DNA of 64,000 nucleotides from CAYUYV01 sp964522525. GTDB taxonomy: Bacteria > Pseudomonadota > Alphaproteobacteria > JAJFIK01. The translations under genes were made by a program, and so were the position numbers. The notes below the pieces were generated by a model. It worked only from the letters and a program-made list of their open reading frames with translations. It had not been told where the DNA came from and ran no database searches. Numbering within the stretch: position 1 is the stretch's first letter; each line of letters starts with the position of its first letter. Shown here one piece after another: positions 9,298 through 17,795 of this stretch. The stretch covers positions 1 through 64,000 of the forward strand of contig CAZFWG010000006.1 of assembly GCA_964522525.1 (NCBI GenBank), given 5' to 3'.

Positions 9298-9921
9298 ATG
9301 GGTGTTGGGTGTTGCGGTCACGAAGCCAAATTTGACGGTATGACACCCGAATTTCGCCGGGCTCTTTGGATCGTTATCGGACTCAACGGGGCGATGTTTC
9401 TCATCGAGATGACCGCCGGCGCCCTGTCCGGATCCCAGGCCCTGCAGGCCGACGCCCTCGATTTCTTTGGCGACACCTTGACCTACGGGATCAGTCTCTA
9501 TGTGCTTGGCATGCCGTTGCGCACAAGGGCAACGGCGGCGCTGCTCAAGGGTGTCTCGCTGATGATCATGGGTCTCTGGGTTTTCGCAAGCACCGTGTAC
9601 CAACTTCTGGTGCTGGGCGTGCCGGATGCTCACATCATGGGTGTCGTCGGCGTGCTTGCCCTGTTGGCCAATCTTGCCAGCGTTCTCGTGCTGATGAAGT
9701 TCAAGGACGGAGATGCGAATGTGCGCTCCGTTTGGCTGTGCAGCCGAAACGATATGATTGGCAATCTTGGGGCGGTTGCCGCGGCCGTGGGGGTGCTCGT
9801 GACCGGCACCGCTTGGCCGGACCTGACCGTGGCCATCATCATGGCCGGGCTGTTTTTGTGGTCTTCCTTCCACATCATCCGGCAAGCCCTGTCGGAACGC
9901 GAATACGCCCCGAGCCACTGA
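9298..9921 (+). CDS. Cation diffusion facilitator transporter without the usual cytoplasmic domain
   Basis: A 207-residue, about six-helix protein of the CDF superfamily, with start at 9298 behind AAGGAAGAG. It opens with a Cys/His-containing segment MGVGCCGHEAKFDG. Helix 2 carries the acidic metal site in ADALDFFGDTLTY. The paired site in helix 5 reads RNDMIGNLG, where zinc-type CDFs have HxxxD. The frame stops right after helix 6, so the C-terminal metal-binding domain of typical CDFs is absent. CDFs export divalent metal in exchange for protons; metal identity here is open. A 14-bp palindrome follows the gene, and a CooC-like ATPase lies downstream. Confidence 0.8.
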   Translation: MGVGCCGHEAKFDGMTPEFRRALWIVIGLNGAMFLIEMTAGALSGSQALQADALDFFGDTLTYGISLYVLGMPLRTRATAALLKGVSLMIMGLWVFASTVYQLLVLGVPDAHIMGVVGVLALLANLASVLVLMKFKDGDANVRSVWLCSRNDMIGNLGAVAAAVGVLVTGTAWPDLTVAIIMAGLFLWSSFHIIRQALSEREYAPSH

Positions 9922-9943
9922 TCATCAGGAAGTGCCGATATTC

Positions 9944-9957
9944 CGAGTTGCAACTCG
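9944..9957. promoter_or_regulatory. 14-bp perfect palindrome, possible operator
   Basis: CGAGTTG is followed immediately by its reverse complement CAACTCG. Ten bases later comes an AT-rich TTATGTTATA that could serve as a -10 region for the P-loop ATPase gene at 10215. The position between a metal transporter and a CooC-like gene suggests a repressor site, but no regulator gene is adjacent. Confidence 0.4.
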
Positions 9958-10214
9958 AAAGAGCGTTATGTTATACCACCTGCCGAGTCTGTAGCCCTGT
10001 CTTGATGTGACGTCTGCTGACGACCCATCTGGATCCTGGCAGCCGGCTCGCGGATGGGGTGCCACCGGTTCTTGAGTATGGCTGTCGCAACACTGCATTT
10101 TGAGTTTACCGCCACGAAACCTTTCTCATATCCATACCCACAGAGACGAATACAAACAGGATGCCGGACGATGGATGTCCGAGGCATCGCTCAACAAGAT
10201 GAAAGCTCTGTCCC

Positions 10215-11219
10215 ATGCGTGTTGCATTTGTTGGAAAAGGCGGGAGCGGCAAGACGACGGCTTCGTCCCTTTTCATCCGCCATTTGCTCGACAACGGCCT
10301 GCCGGTCCTCGCGATTGACGCGGATATCAATCAGCATCTTGGAGAGGCGTTGGCGCTTCCCGCTGAGGCCGTCTCCGCGATCCCTGAACTGGGCAATGTC
10401 CTGACCGACTTGAAGCGGCTCTTGCGCGGCACGAACTCTCTCATTTCCTCCCCGGCGACGATGGTCAAGACCACACCGCCCGGTCCGGGCTCACATCTCA
10501 TTTCCATCACGGCGGGGGATCCGGTTCTCAATCACTTTGCCCTTCGCCAAGGGGCTCTCCGGTTTTTGCGGGTTGGCGGATTTAGGCAGGAAGATCTCGG
10601 CACGTTGTGTTTCCACGCCAAGACGGGCGCTGTCGAACTCGTTCTCAATCATCTTGTCGACGGCGCCGAGGACTGGGTGGTCACGGACATGACGGCGGGG
10701 GCGGATGCGTTTGCCTCAGGTCTGTTCACCCGTTTCGATTTGACGATCCTCGTCGTCGAACCCACGCGAAAGTCCCTCAGCGTCTGGCATCAGTATAAGG
10801 ACTATGCCAAGGACTACGATATTGCGATCCGTGTCCTCGGCAACAAGGTCGAGGATGATGACGATATCGCGTTTTTGCGGGATGCCTGCGGGAGCGATCT
10901 GGTCGGATGGCTGTCCCAGTCCCGCTGGGTTCGACAAGCGGAGCGCGGCGCCGCACCGCTATTGGAGACCCTGGAGCCTGAGAACCGGCGCGCCCTCAAA
11001 GCGCTGTGGCACACGGCCATGTCCTGCGGCCGGGACTGGGAGCGCTTTTGGCATTGGGGCGTTCATTTCCATGAGAAGAATGCGCTGAGCTGGGCCAATG
11101 AGGCCGTCGGATGCGATGTCACCCGGCAGATCGATCCTGCCTTTCTCAAGAGCTTTGCTTCGCTTTGCGATCAAGCGGGCAATCACCCTGTCGCCGAGAA
11201 AAGAGTGCGGTTCGGATAA
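10215..11219 (+). CDS. CooC-like P-loop ATPase (ParA/ArsA superfamily)
   Basis: A 334-residue protein that begins at its deviant Walker A motif, MRVAFVGKGGSGKTT, then VLAIDADINQHLGEAL, a DMTAGADAF switch segment and a late LGNKV nucleotide-base motif. This is the SIMIBI-class arrangement of CooC, which drives nickel insertion into carbon monoxide dehydrogenase, and of related metallochaperone ATPases. No carbon monoxide dehydrogenase is in the window, so the client is unknown. The following 128-residue gene, 47 bases downstream and with several cysteines, is the obvious partner. The ribosome binding site is weak. Confidence 0.75.
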   Translation: MRVAFVGKGGSGKTTASSLFIRHLLDNGLPVLAIDADINQHLGEALALPAEAVSAIPELGNVLTDLKRLLRGTNSLISSPATMVKTTPPGPGSHLISITAGDPVLNHFALRQGALRFLRVGGFRQEDLGTLCFHAKTGAVELVLNHLVDGAEDWVVTDMTAGADAFASGLFTRFDLTILVVEPTRKSLSVWHQYKDYAKDYDIAIRVLGNKVEDDDDIAFLRDACGSDLVGWLSQSRWVRQAERGAAPLLETLEPENRRALKALWHTAMSCGRDWERFWHWGVHFHEKNALSWANEAVGCDVTRQIDPAFLKSFASLCDQAGNHPVAEKRVRFG

Positions 11220-11266
11220 ACACTTGGTGACAATCCATCCCCTGTTGAAACCGGAAAGGATTTTCC

Positions 11267-11653
11267 ATGAGCTACCCCTCGATCAATCGTCATGTTGAGG
11301 CCCAGGGCGTGACTTTGGAGACGGCCAGCGAAGCACAACTGGCCAGTGCCTTCATTGCTGCGTTCCGAGAAGATCTGCCCCTGGGCATGGCCCATGTGGA
11401 CGAGCTTGTCGAAAAGCTGGACGTCACGGGAGACCGGGCGATGGTTGCTCTCGATCCGAATTCGGAAGAAGGCAAGCAATTCGCTCGCCTCCTTGGCCCC
11501 GACATGGCCCGGCGGGTTCTGGAAGACCATTATGGTGTGGCGTTCGGCTTTTACAATTGCTGCAACGGCATTACGGCGCGCACGCGTGAAAATCTGCGCA
11601 TGACCCTCAAGGAGCAGATCGAATCCCAGGATCCGAACTTCGTCCATTGCTGA
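11267..11653 (+). CDS. Conserved-looking 128-residue protein, function unknown
   Basis: I do not recognise a family. It is a mostly helical soluble protein with a striking FYNCCNGIT motif in its last third and a terminal HC. The two adjacent cysteines plus the terminal His-Cys could bind metal. It starts at ATG 11267 with AAAGGA upstream and follows the CooC-like ATPase by 47 bases; a hairpin follows its stop, so the two genes probably form one operon. A role as client or carrier for the ATPase is inference only. Confidence 0.65.
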   Translation: MSYPSINRHVEAQGVTLETASEAQLASAFIAAFREDLPLGMAHVDELVEKLDVTGDRAMVALDPNSEEGKQFARLLGPDMARRVLEDHYGVAFGFYNCCNGITARTRENLRMTLKEQIESQDPNFVHC

Positions 11654-11674
11654 GATTCACGGAAACCTCAAAGC

Positions 11675-11703
11675 CGGGAGCGCAGGAAAAGTCGGCGCTC
11701 CCG
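11675..11703 (+). terminator. Terminator-like hairpin after the ATPase operon
   Basis: Arms CGGGAGCGC (11675-11683) and GCGCTCCCG (11695-11703) form a perfect 9-bp GC-rich stem with an 11-base loop, 21 bases after the stop of the 128-residue gene. No T-tract follows. Confidence 0.55.
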
Positions 11704-11836
11704 CAACAGCAGTGTGCGGCACATACGTTTTCTCCCAATACTGTATATCAGTGTACATAAGGGAGTTTCAGGTGCCGTCCAGGAAGCAGGGGGTGCCAAG
11801 ACGGTCCTGGTCGCTTTGGCCCCTATCAATTCTTCC

Positions 11837-12358
11837 TCACAGGTCGCTTCTGGCGCGCGCCTCTTCGAGAGATCCGCTATAGGTCATGACGCAATAGTGG
11901 CGGCCCGGCGGGAACTGGCCCTCGAAGACTTCAAGGTAGAAATGGGTCTCATCGGTCCATGTCATGAAGATGCGTCCTTCCCGATGCCAGACGGTTTGGT
12001 CGTAGTGGGTCAGGACGGAATTCTCGCCCCCCAGATCAAGGTTCACGGCCGGGCTTTCGATATATCCTGACCAGTAATAGGTGTAGTCGCCGAACCCCAA
12101 GACGCCGGTGATTTCGGGTCGGGGGCCGGGACCCCAGGTGATGCCGCTGTTTTCAATGGTCTCATATTGCAGGACCAGCTTTGCCGGCTGACCGTTGATG
12201 GAGCACTCCGCGACCATGAGCCCCGGGCTGGGCGTCGGACCGGGTATGGCGTGAGAAGCTGTGGTCAGTGTCGCCCAGGTCGCCGCGGTGAGGACCAGGG
12301 TGGTGAAGAATGATGGTGGCACAAGGCGCGTCCAGTTAACTGACTGCTCGATTTTCAC
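11837..12358 (-). CDS. Secreted protein of unknown function
   Basis: A 173-residue protein with a hydrophobic N-terminal segment (PSFFTTLVLTAATWATLTT) and probable cleavage at SHA-IPG. The mature part is beta-rich, with many Tyr and Trp (FGDYTYYWSGYIESP, FMTWTDETHFYLEVFEG) and two cysteines that could pair. It begins with GTG behind AGAGGGGG. No family recognised. It converges with the CooC-like operon. Confidence 0.55.
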   Translation of the reverse strand: MKIEQSVNWTRLVPPSFFTTLVLTAATWATLTTASHAIPGPTPSPGLMVAECSINGQPAKLVLQYETIENSGITWGPGPRPEITGVLGFGDYTYYWSGYIESPAVNLDLGGENSVLTHYDQTVWHREGRIFMTWTDETHFYLEVFEGQFPPGRHYCVMTYSGSLEEARARSDL

Positions 12359-12616
12359 GTGCGAGGCCCCCTCTCAAGACCGACGATCCCAGCCCACAGG
12401 TACTACCCATTGTCGTCTGCGCTCGGGGATGATGCTGTGATGGCAATCACATGACAAAGATCAGAGGCCGATTGGCGCGGCCCCTTGATTAGGGGGCGGT
12501 ATGGGGCGCCGACGGCGGGATGAGCCTTCTTGCAGGCGCTGGTCGCCGACGAGCGGAGGCCCATATCTATGGGGCAGGTCGCGAGCGCTCTGTCCGTCGG
12601 CCCTCAAGGGATCGCC

Positions 12617-12868
12617 ATGCCCAAGAACCCTCTTTTGCGTTTTCTCGCCATTCACCTCATCTTCGGCATTGGCGTCGGGTGGACCCTGTTGGCCATCCTG
12701 ATTGCTTTCAACGTGGCACAGCTCCGCGAGCTTCTTTTTGAGCGCGAGATCAACTGGCTGGCCCTTATTCTCTTGATGTTCTTCTTCGCCATTACCTTCG
12801 GCAGCGCGTCCATGGGCACCGCCGTCATGTCCATGGAGCGCGACGACGAGGAGCCGCCCGAAAAGTAG
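12617..12868 (+). CDS. Small two-helix membrane protein
   Basis: An 83-residue protein starting at ATG 12617 behind AAGGG. Two hydrophobic segments, FLAIHLIFGIGVGWTLLAIL and WLALILLMFFFAITFGSA, flank a charged loop, and the tail is acidic (ERDDEEPPEK). Small proteins of this sort are widespread in alphaproteobacteria without known function. Confidence 0.6.
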   Translation: MPKNPLLRFLAIHLIFGIGVGWTLLAILIAFNVAQLRELLFEREINWLALILLMFFFAITFGSASMGTAVMSMERDDEEPPEK

Positions 12869-12972
12869 GGCTGGTCCTGGAGCCTGGAGGTGTGTCCATT
12901 TTTCGAACGCGCTATAACCGGCGGATCGACGCTGCCGTGATGTCGATCGTTGCACCTGCTGGAGTGAATAGA

Positions 12973-14184
12973 ATGCAGCCCGTTTCTGAGCCCGTCATTG
13001 CTTACACGCGCCCCCGGTCGAAACTGAAACTTCGAACCGCCATGGCGCACGCGCAAAAAAAATATGGCGTGCCGGTTCTGGCTCAATTGGGTGAAATCCT
13101 GAAGCTGAAATTCTCACCCAATAGACTATCGATAAAAGAATATTATAGCTGGCAGTTGTGCGATCCCGGTCTGAGCGTGGATCAAAAGAAACAGTTTGTG
13201 GGATCCAAAAGGGCCAAGAAGATCTGGTCGACCTGCAATTTCGATCCCGCATGGAAGGGCCTGACCAATGACAAGGCCCTGTTTGACGCCACCCTGGCGG
13301 GGCTTGGATTTCCGACCGCGCAAACCCTGTTTTTCGTGAAAGACGGGCTCGATGTTCACTTGGCATGCAAGGCCGGGAATGCCGATAGGCTCGGCGATTT
13401 TCTGCGCAGCACGGACGCCTATCCCCTTTTCGGAAAACCGACCCAGTCACTCCAAAGTCTTGGGGCCTGTATCATCAATGGCTACGACCAGACCGATGAT
13501 GCCCTTGTCGTGAATCATGATCGGCGGATCGCCGTTTCTGATTTCCTTGCCGAGGTTGGCCTCTATGAAAGCTCAGGCTACGTCATTCAAAAATTCCTGC
13601 GTCCGATTGAAGGGCTGACGGCGGACCCGCTGCCCGCCCTGCCGACGGTTCGGATGCTGGCGGTCATGGATCGTTCCGGTGTCACCGTGTTGCGCGCGGC
13701 GGCCAAGATGCCCGCCAATGGTAATGTCGCGGACAATTATTGGCGGCAAGGGAATTTCGTGGCGGGCATTGACGTGGAAAGCGGCACGTTCACCCGTATG
13801 GTCACGGGCATCGGGGCAGATCTCAAAGAGATCGATGTGACGGGTCCGGACGGGGCATCCCTGGTCGGCAAGCCGGTGCCCCATTGGGCCGAGGCAGTGG
13901 CACTGGTCAAGACGGCAACGGCCTATCTGGAACACTACCACATGCTGGGCTGGGATGTTGGTCTTTCCACGGATGGACCAATTCTCATCGAGGCGAATGA
14001 CACACCGGATTTCATCCTCCATCAACTGGTGGACAACAAGGGCGTTTGGGACCAGCGCCTCTCGGAGGTCCTGGTCGATTGCGAAGATGTGATTCGAGAC
14101 GTGCAGAAACTAAAACCCAACCGGTGGCAAAAAAAGGCGCGCCGGTTCGGTGCGTTTCTCTCCGGCAAAGGCGGGCCCCTATAG
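12973..14184 (+). CDS. ATP-grasp enzyme of the sugar-transfer-associated type
   Basis: About 403 residues from ATG 12973 (GGAG upstream). The sequence matches the ATPgrasp_ST group: YVIQKFLRPIEGLTADPLPA, LPTVRMLAV, NYWRQGNFVAGIDVESG and the metal-binding LIEANDTPDF near the C-terminus. ATP-grasp enzymes ligate a carboxylate to an amine or thiol through an acyl phosphate. This subgroup is often found with polysaccharide or glycan genes, but no such cluster surrounds it here. It ends just before a GC-rich hairpin and converges with the diguanylate cyclase gene. Confidence 0.7.
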   Translation: MQPVSEPVIAYTRPRSKLKLRTAMAHAQKKYGVPVLAQLGEILKLKFSPNRLSIKEYYSWQLCDPGLSVDQKKQFVGSKRAKKIWSTCNFDPAWKGLTNDKALFDATLAGLGFPTAQTLFFVKDGLDVHLACKAGNADRLGDFLRSTDAYPLFGKPTQSLQSLGACIINGYDQTDDALVVNHDRRIAVSDFLAEVGLYESSGYVIQKFLRPIEGLTADPLPALPTVRMLAVMDRSGVTVLRAAAKMPANGNVADNYWRQGNFVAGIDVESGTFTRMVTGIGADLKEIDVTGPDGASLVGKPVPHWAEAVALVKTATAYLEHYHMLGWDVGLSTDGPILIEANDTPDFILHQLVDNKGVWDQRLSEVLVDCEDVIRDVQKLKPNRWQKKARRFGAFLSGKGGPL

Positions 14185-14188
14185 GCGA

Positions 14189-14207
14189 GAGGGGCGCCGA
14201 ACCCCTC
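14189..14207. terminator. Short GC-rich hairpin between convergent genes
   Basis: GAGGGG (14189-14194) and CCCCTC (14202-14207) around a 7-base loop, in the 92-base gap between the convergent ATP-grasp and diguanylate cyclase genes. It is placed correctly for a shared terminator but lacks a T-tract. Confidence 0.4.
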
Positions 14208-14276
14208 AAACCTTCAGGTGACAGATCAGGTGCCGGAGCCCTGTTGAGGCCAACCTGGCCGCTTGGCGTTCATGGG

Positions 14277-15551
14277 TCAGGCTGCGAGGGCGTTGACTTC
14301 AACGCGGTCACGGCCGCCTCTTTTCGCCGCATAAAGAGCATTATCGGCCCGCTCGATGACCTGCTCAAGCGTTTCCGTCGACTGGGAGGCGGCGATCCCA
14401 ATGCTCGCCGTGAAACGCACGGGCTGGTCTTCATGGGAGAGTTCGATGCCGGCGATGGCCTGGCGCAATCGTTCCGAAAGCGAAGTCGCCAGGTCAATGT
14501 CGGCGGCCGGCAGGAAGAACAGGAACTCCTCGCCACCGAACCGGCAGACAAGATCGCTCTCGCGCACACAGCGTTCGCAGGCCTGGACAAGGGCCGTGAG
14601 CGCCCGATCCCCCGACGCATGGCCATAGGTGTCGTTCAGGCGCTTGAAGTGGTCGATATCCAGAAGACCGACGCAATAGCCTTTGCCAGAAGCTGTCAGC
14701 TCTTCAATGCGTCGGGTGGCCTGATCGAAGAACGCACGACGATTGAGGGCGCCGGTCAGGGGGTCTGTCGAGGCGCGTCTTTCCAGGTCGATCGCCTGCT
14801 CGCGCTCCGCCGTGATGTCCCGGGTCACGACAAGAAATCTGGCTTGCGTGAAGATGGCCCCTCTGAGCGGTGTAATAACGCTTTCCGCCCAGAATGGCGG
14901 GCCTTCTTTTCGCCGGTGCGTCCCCTGAATTCTGACAGCCCCCGTGTGGGCAACATTGGCCAGGAACTCCTTCCACCCCTTGATGCCGCCGCCACGCAAA
15001 TCATCGGGTATGAAGGCGATTTCCTCGAAGGAATGGCCCAGGACGTCCTCCTCCGTGTACCCGTTCAGTCGCGTGCCGGAACCGTACCAGCTCACGACAT
15101 CCCCTGATTGATCCAGGACACACACCTTCTGATCCTGGATGTTTTCGACGATCGCTTCCATCATATGAGCGTTGAGCATGGCCTCGTTCTCGCGCTTGAC
15201 GAGTTCGCTCACATCTTGGATCTGAAAAACAAGTCGGTCCTTCGCTAGCTTGTTGATGGCGAGTTCCAGGACGCTCGTCGTCTGACCCGACGTGTCGACG
15301 ACGGGGCAACGGCGCCGCTCCACGATGATGCCGCGCTTTTTCTGGAATGAATGTGTCAAATGACGGAGCTCGGGCGCGGTCGATGACAGGGCATCGAAGA
15401 CGTTGCGGATCTCGGCCTGCTCCGAGATCGGCATCAACAGCTGCACCGCTTTCGGCGTCATCATCGAGACGTCGCCGGCCACATTGGCCTGAATCAGGCC
15501 GACCGGTGCCTGATAGATGAATTGCAGCAGCTCTTCATAATTCTCCGCCAT
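14277..15551 (-). CDS. PAS-PAS-GGDEF diguanylate cyclase
   Basis: A 424-residue soluble protein. Two PAS-like sensor domains occupy roughly residues 1-115 and 130-250 (the second with YGSGTRLNGYTEEDVLGHSF). A GGDEF domain follows, with STDPLTGALNRRAFF and the active-site loop GGEEF near residue 340. Five residues before it lies RESD, which fits the RxxD inhibitory site for product feedback. The protein should make cyclic di-GMP from two GTP. It has no membrane segment. It starts 12 bases after the stop of the PYP-like gene, so the two are almost certainly co-transcribed; the PYP-like protein is a plausible light or small-molecule input (inference). Confidence 0.9.
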   Translation of the reverse strand: MAENYEELLQFIYQAPVGLIQANVAGDVSMMTPKAVQLLMPISEQAEIRNVFDALSSTAPELRHLTHSFQKKRGIIVERRRCPVVDTSGQTTSVLELAINKLAKDRLVFQIQDVSELVKRENEAMLNAHMMEAIVENIQDQKVCVLDQSGDVVSWYGSGTRLNGYTEEDVLGHSFEEIAFIPDDLRGGGIKGWKEFLANVAHTGAVRIQGTHRRKEGPPFWAESVITPLRGAIFTQARFLVVTRDITAEREQAIDLERRASTDPLTGALNRRAFFDQATRRIEELTASGKGYCVGLLDIDHFKRLNDTYGHASGDRALTALVQACERCVRESDLVCRFGGEEFLFFLPAADIDLATSLSERLRQAIAGIELSHEDQPVRFTASIGIAASQSTETLEQVIERADNALYAAKRGGRDRVEVNALAA

Positions 15552-15563
15552 TCGTTCATCGCC

Positions 15564-15926
15564 CTATGAAGGATGCACAAGGATGAAGCGGAGATCTTCG
15601 TCGTCTCTCTTCAAGATCCGGATTTTGACGTTTGTCGGCTTCATTTTGAGCGTCAGGACGTAGTCGATGACGTCGTCGACCGCCGCTTCGTCTTCCATGC
15701 GCTGGGCAACCATATAATTATTCATGCACGGAGCGACTTCCGTGAAGAAGTCTTTGCCCAACACGCTATCCATGGGTAGGCCTGCAAATTTGGACTCGGC
15801 CGTGTTGTAGACGACGACTTCGTCGTCCTCGTTGAGGCCAATCACGCCAAACTCAAACGAGTCCGCTTCTTCTGGAGCGTTGAGTGAGAACAAAGCGTCG
15901 GCAGTTTCTGGGGCGTCGAATTGCAT
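15564..15926 (-). CDS. Photoactive-yellow-protein-like PAS protein
   Basis: A 120-residue, single-domain PAS protein; classical PYP has 125. Start at ATG 15926 behind GGGAGAGGGAAA. From FEFGVIGLNEDDEVVVYN onward it can be laid along the Halorhodospira PYP without gaps for much of its length. Tyr40, Glu44 and Cys67 correspond to PYP Tyr42, Glu46 and Cys69 (the Cys that holds the p-coumaroyl chromophore, in VAPC). The position of PYP Thr50 is Ala48 and that of Arg52 is Leu50. So the chromophore-contact core is kept while two tuning residues differ. No coumaroyl-ligase or ammonia-lyase gene is in the window. It is the first gene of a unit with the diguanylate cyclase. Alternatively it is a non-photoactive PAS homologue that keeps the Cys. 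Confidence 0.8.
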   Translation of the reverse strand: MQFDAPETADALFSLNAPEEADSFEFGVIGLNEDDEVVVYNTAESKFAGLPMDSVLGKDFFTEVAPCMNNYMVAQRMEDEAAVDDVIDYVLTLKMKPTNVKIRILKRDDEDLRFILVHPS

Positions 15927-16055
15927 TTTCCCTCTCCCTGCGAATTCCTTGCAAGGCATAGCACCGCGACATTTAATTTGGGTGAAGATGCCGTGGCCGA
16001 TCAGGGGCATGCCGTATGCGCAGAGAAGGGGCCGGTATCCGATCGTCCGATGCCC

Positions 16056-16661
16056 TTAGAGCCAACCGTTTTCCCGGGCCGTCCGGGCCGCTTCGATCCG
16101 GTTGGCAGCGCCCAGTTTTTCCCCGGCGGAAGCGAGATAGTTGCGCACCGTGCCGGCCGACAGGCCCAGGGCCTGGGCAATGTCCTTGTTCGTGCGGCCC
16201 GCCTCGGCGAGGCGCAACACGTCCCGTTCCCGACCCGTCAAGGGGTCGGGTGTGCTCCACGCGGCCTGCGCCAGTTCAGGCGCGATGGCCCGCCCGCCCT
16301 GGGCCACGGTCCGGATCGCCGCCGCCAGATCGTCACTGGGGGAATCTTTGAGGACATATCCGGTCACGCCCGCCTCGAGGGCGCGGCGCAGATAACCGGG
16401 CCGCGCAAAAGTGGTCACGATCATGATCCGGACCGTGTCGCCCATCCGTTCCCGGACCTTTGCCGCAAGGTCGATGCCGGAGAGGCGCGGCATCTCGATA
16501 TCGGTCAGGAGGAGATCCGGCATGTGGGTTTCGACCTGGGCCAGCGCTTCCTCTCCGTCATGGGCCTCGGCCACGACGTCCATATCGGGCTCCAACGCCA
16601 ACACGGCGGCGAGGGCGCCGCGCAACAGCGTCTGGTCCTCGGCGATCACCAGACGGATCAT
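16056..16661 (-). CDS. DesR-type (NarL/FixJ family) response regulator
   Basis: A 201-residue protein. The receiver domain has the phospho-acceptor in LLLTDIEMP and the Lys of VLKDS. The C-terminal LuxR-type helix-turn-helix reads LTGRERDVLRLAEAGRTNKD and so on. It overlaps the kinase gene by four bases (ATGA), the last gene of a four-gene operon ABC ATPase-permease-kinase-regulator. The likely target is the operon's own promoter, where two matching dyads are seen at 19489-19529. Confidence 0.9.
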   Translation of the reverse strand: MIRLVIAEDQTLLRGALAAVLALEPDMDVVAEAHDGEEALAQVETHMPDLLLTDIEMPRLSGIDLAAKVRERMGDTVRIMIVTTFARPGYLRRALEAGVTGYVLKDSPSDDLAAAIRTVAQGGRAIAPELAQAAWSTPDPLTGRERDVLRLAEAGRTNKDIAQALGLSAGTVRNYLASAGEKLGAANRIEAARTARENGWL

Positions 16662-17779
16662 GCGACGCCCTCCGGCAGGGGCACGCGCACGATGAGGGCG
16701 GTGCCGTCGCCGGACTCCACTGTGGCGTCGCCGCCCACGGCGCCGATGCGCTTGCGCAAGCCTGTCAGGCCGGCGCCCTCGCGCACGGTGCCGCCTTTGC
16801 CGTCATCGCGGAGTTGGAACCTGATCATGGTGCCGTCTTCGTCCATTGCCAGACCCACGGTGCGGGCGTCCGCGTGGCGGACCACATTGGTCACGCCCTC
16901 CCGCAAGGCAAGACCCAACGCGGTGTTGAGGGACGGGGCCATGGTCAGGGCGTCGTCCAGGGTCGGGGTCTGGCCCCGCACCTCGAATTCGATATCGGCC
17001 GCGCGCAGCAACGTCCGGGCCGCCGTGATCTCCGCGGCAAGCGTGGTGCGGGTCAGGCCCGAGACCGCGGCGCGCACATCGGAGAGCGCCATCCGGGCGG
17101 TCCGGTGAATGTCCTCCACTTGGGCCCGGGCGGCCACGGGATCCCGGTCCAGAAGCTTCGTCGCGAGATCCGCCTTGACCGCCACCGCCGTCAAGGTCTG
17201 ACCCAACAGGTCATGAAGATCCCGGGCGATGCGATCCCGTTCCCCGGCCGCCGCCAATTGGCGATCCAGGGCATGGGCCTGCTCGCGTCGCTTGGTCCGT
17301 TCCAGTTGCTCCGCACCCGCCATACAGGAGATGCCGACAAACAGGCCCATGACGGTCACGATGCCGGTTTCGATCCAATGGGCCGGGACGATCAAGCTGA
17401 AGGCCAGATAGGCCAGGGTGAGACCGGCCAGGAGCGGATAGGCGAGGGAAGCCGGCCGCTGAAATCCCGCCTGGACGCACGCAAAGATGTGGAAGGTGCC
17501 TTGCATGCCGTTGAACGGGGCGACGGCGAAGGCAATGGCCTCCATGGCCAGCATATGGGGAATGAAGCGGCGGCTTGATTGTTCGTAGGCGTGATAATAG
17601 ATCGGCACAAAGATCGCCATGGCCATGGCCGCGATCGCCGCATCCGTCCATCCCGGCGGATCGAACAGCCAGGGAAAGAAATAGAAGAGGAGATAGAGCA
17701 GGTAGAATTCCGGCCGCCGCGCGATGCTGCGCGCCGTGAAGGTCTTGTCCGCTACGGTCTCGTCCTGAACCATGTCCAT
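16658..17779 (-). CDS. DesK-like membrane sensor histidine kinase
   Basis: About 373 residues from ATG 17779 (an in-frame ATG at 17827 would overlap the permease end). Several membrane helices occupy residues ~25-150 (LLYLLFYFFPWLF onward). The HisKA_3 dimerisation domain has the phospho-His in ERDRIARDLHDLLGQTL. The HATPase part includes NVVRHADA and GLTGLRKRIGAVGG. This is the DesK/NarX class that phosphorylates NarL-type regulators. It sits between the ABC-2 permease and its regulator, so it may sense the transported compound or membrane state. Confidence 0.85.
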   Translation of the reverse strand: MDMVQDETVADKTFTARSIARRPEFYLLYLLFYFFPWLFDPPGWTDAAIAAMAMAIFVPIYYHAYEQSSRRFIPHMLAMEAIAFAVAPFNGMQGTFHIFACVQAGFQRPASLAYPLLAGLTLAYLAFSLIVPAHWIETGIVTVMGLFVGISCMAGAEQLERTKRREQAHALDRQLAAAGERDRIARDLHDLLGQTLTAVAVKADLATKLLDRDPVAARAQVEDIHRTARMALSDVRAAVSGLTRTTLAAEITAARTLLRAADIEFEVRGQTPTLDDALTMAPSLNTALGLALREGVTNVVRHADARTVGLAMDEDGTMIRFQLRDDGKGGTVREGAGLTGLRKRIGAVGGDATVESGDGTALIVRVPLPEGVA

Positions 17780-17795
17780 GCCCGTTGTTCCGTCC

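Noticed and set aside
11740..11770. Palindrome-like TGTATATCAGTGTACA as an operator
   Set aside because: It lies between convergent genes, where no promoter is needed, and the symmetry is partial.
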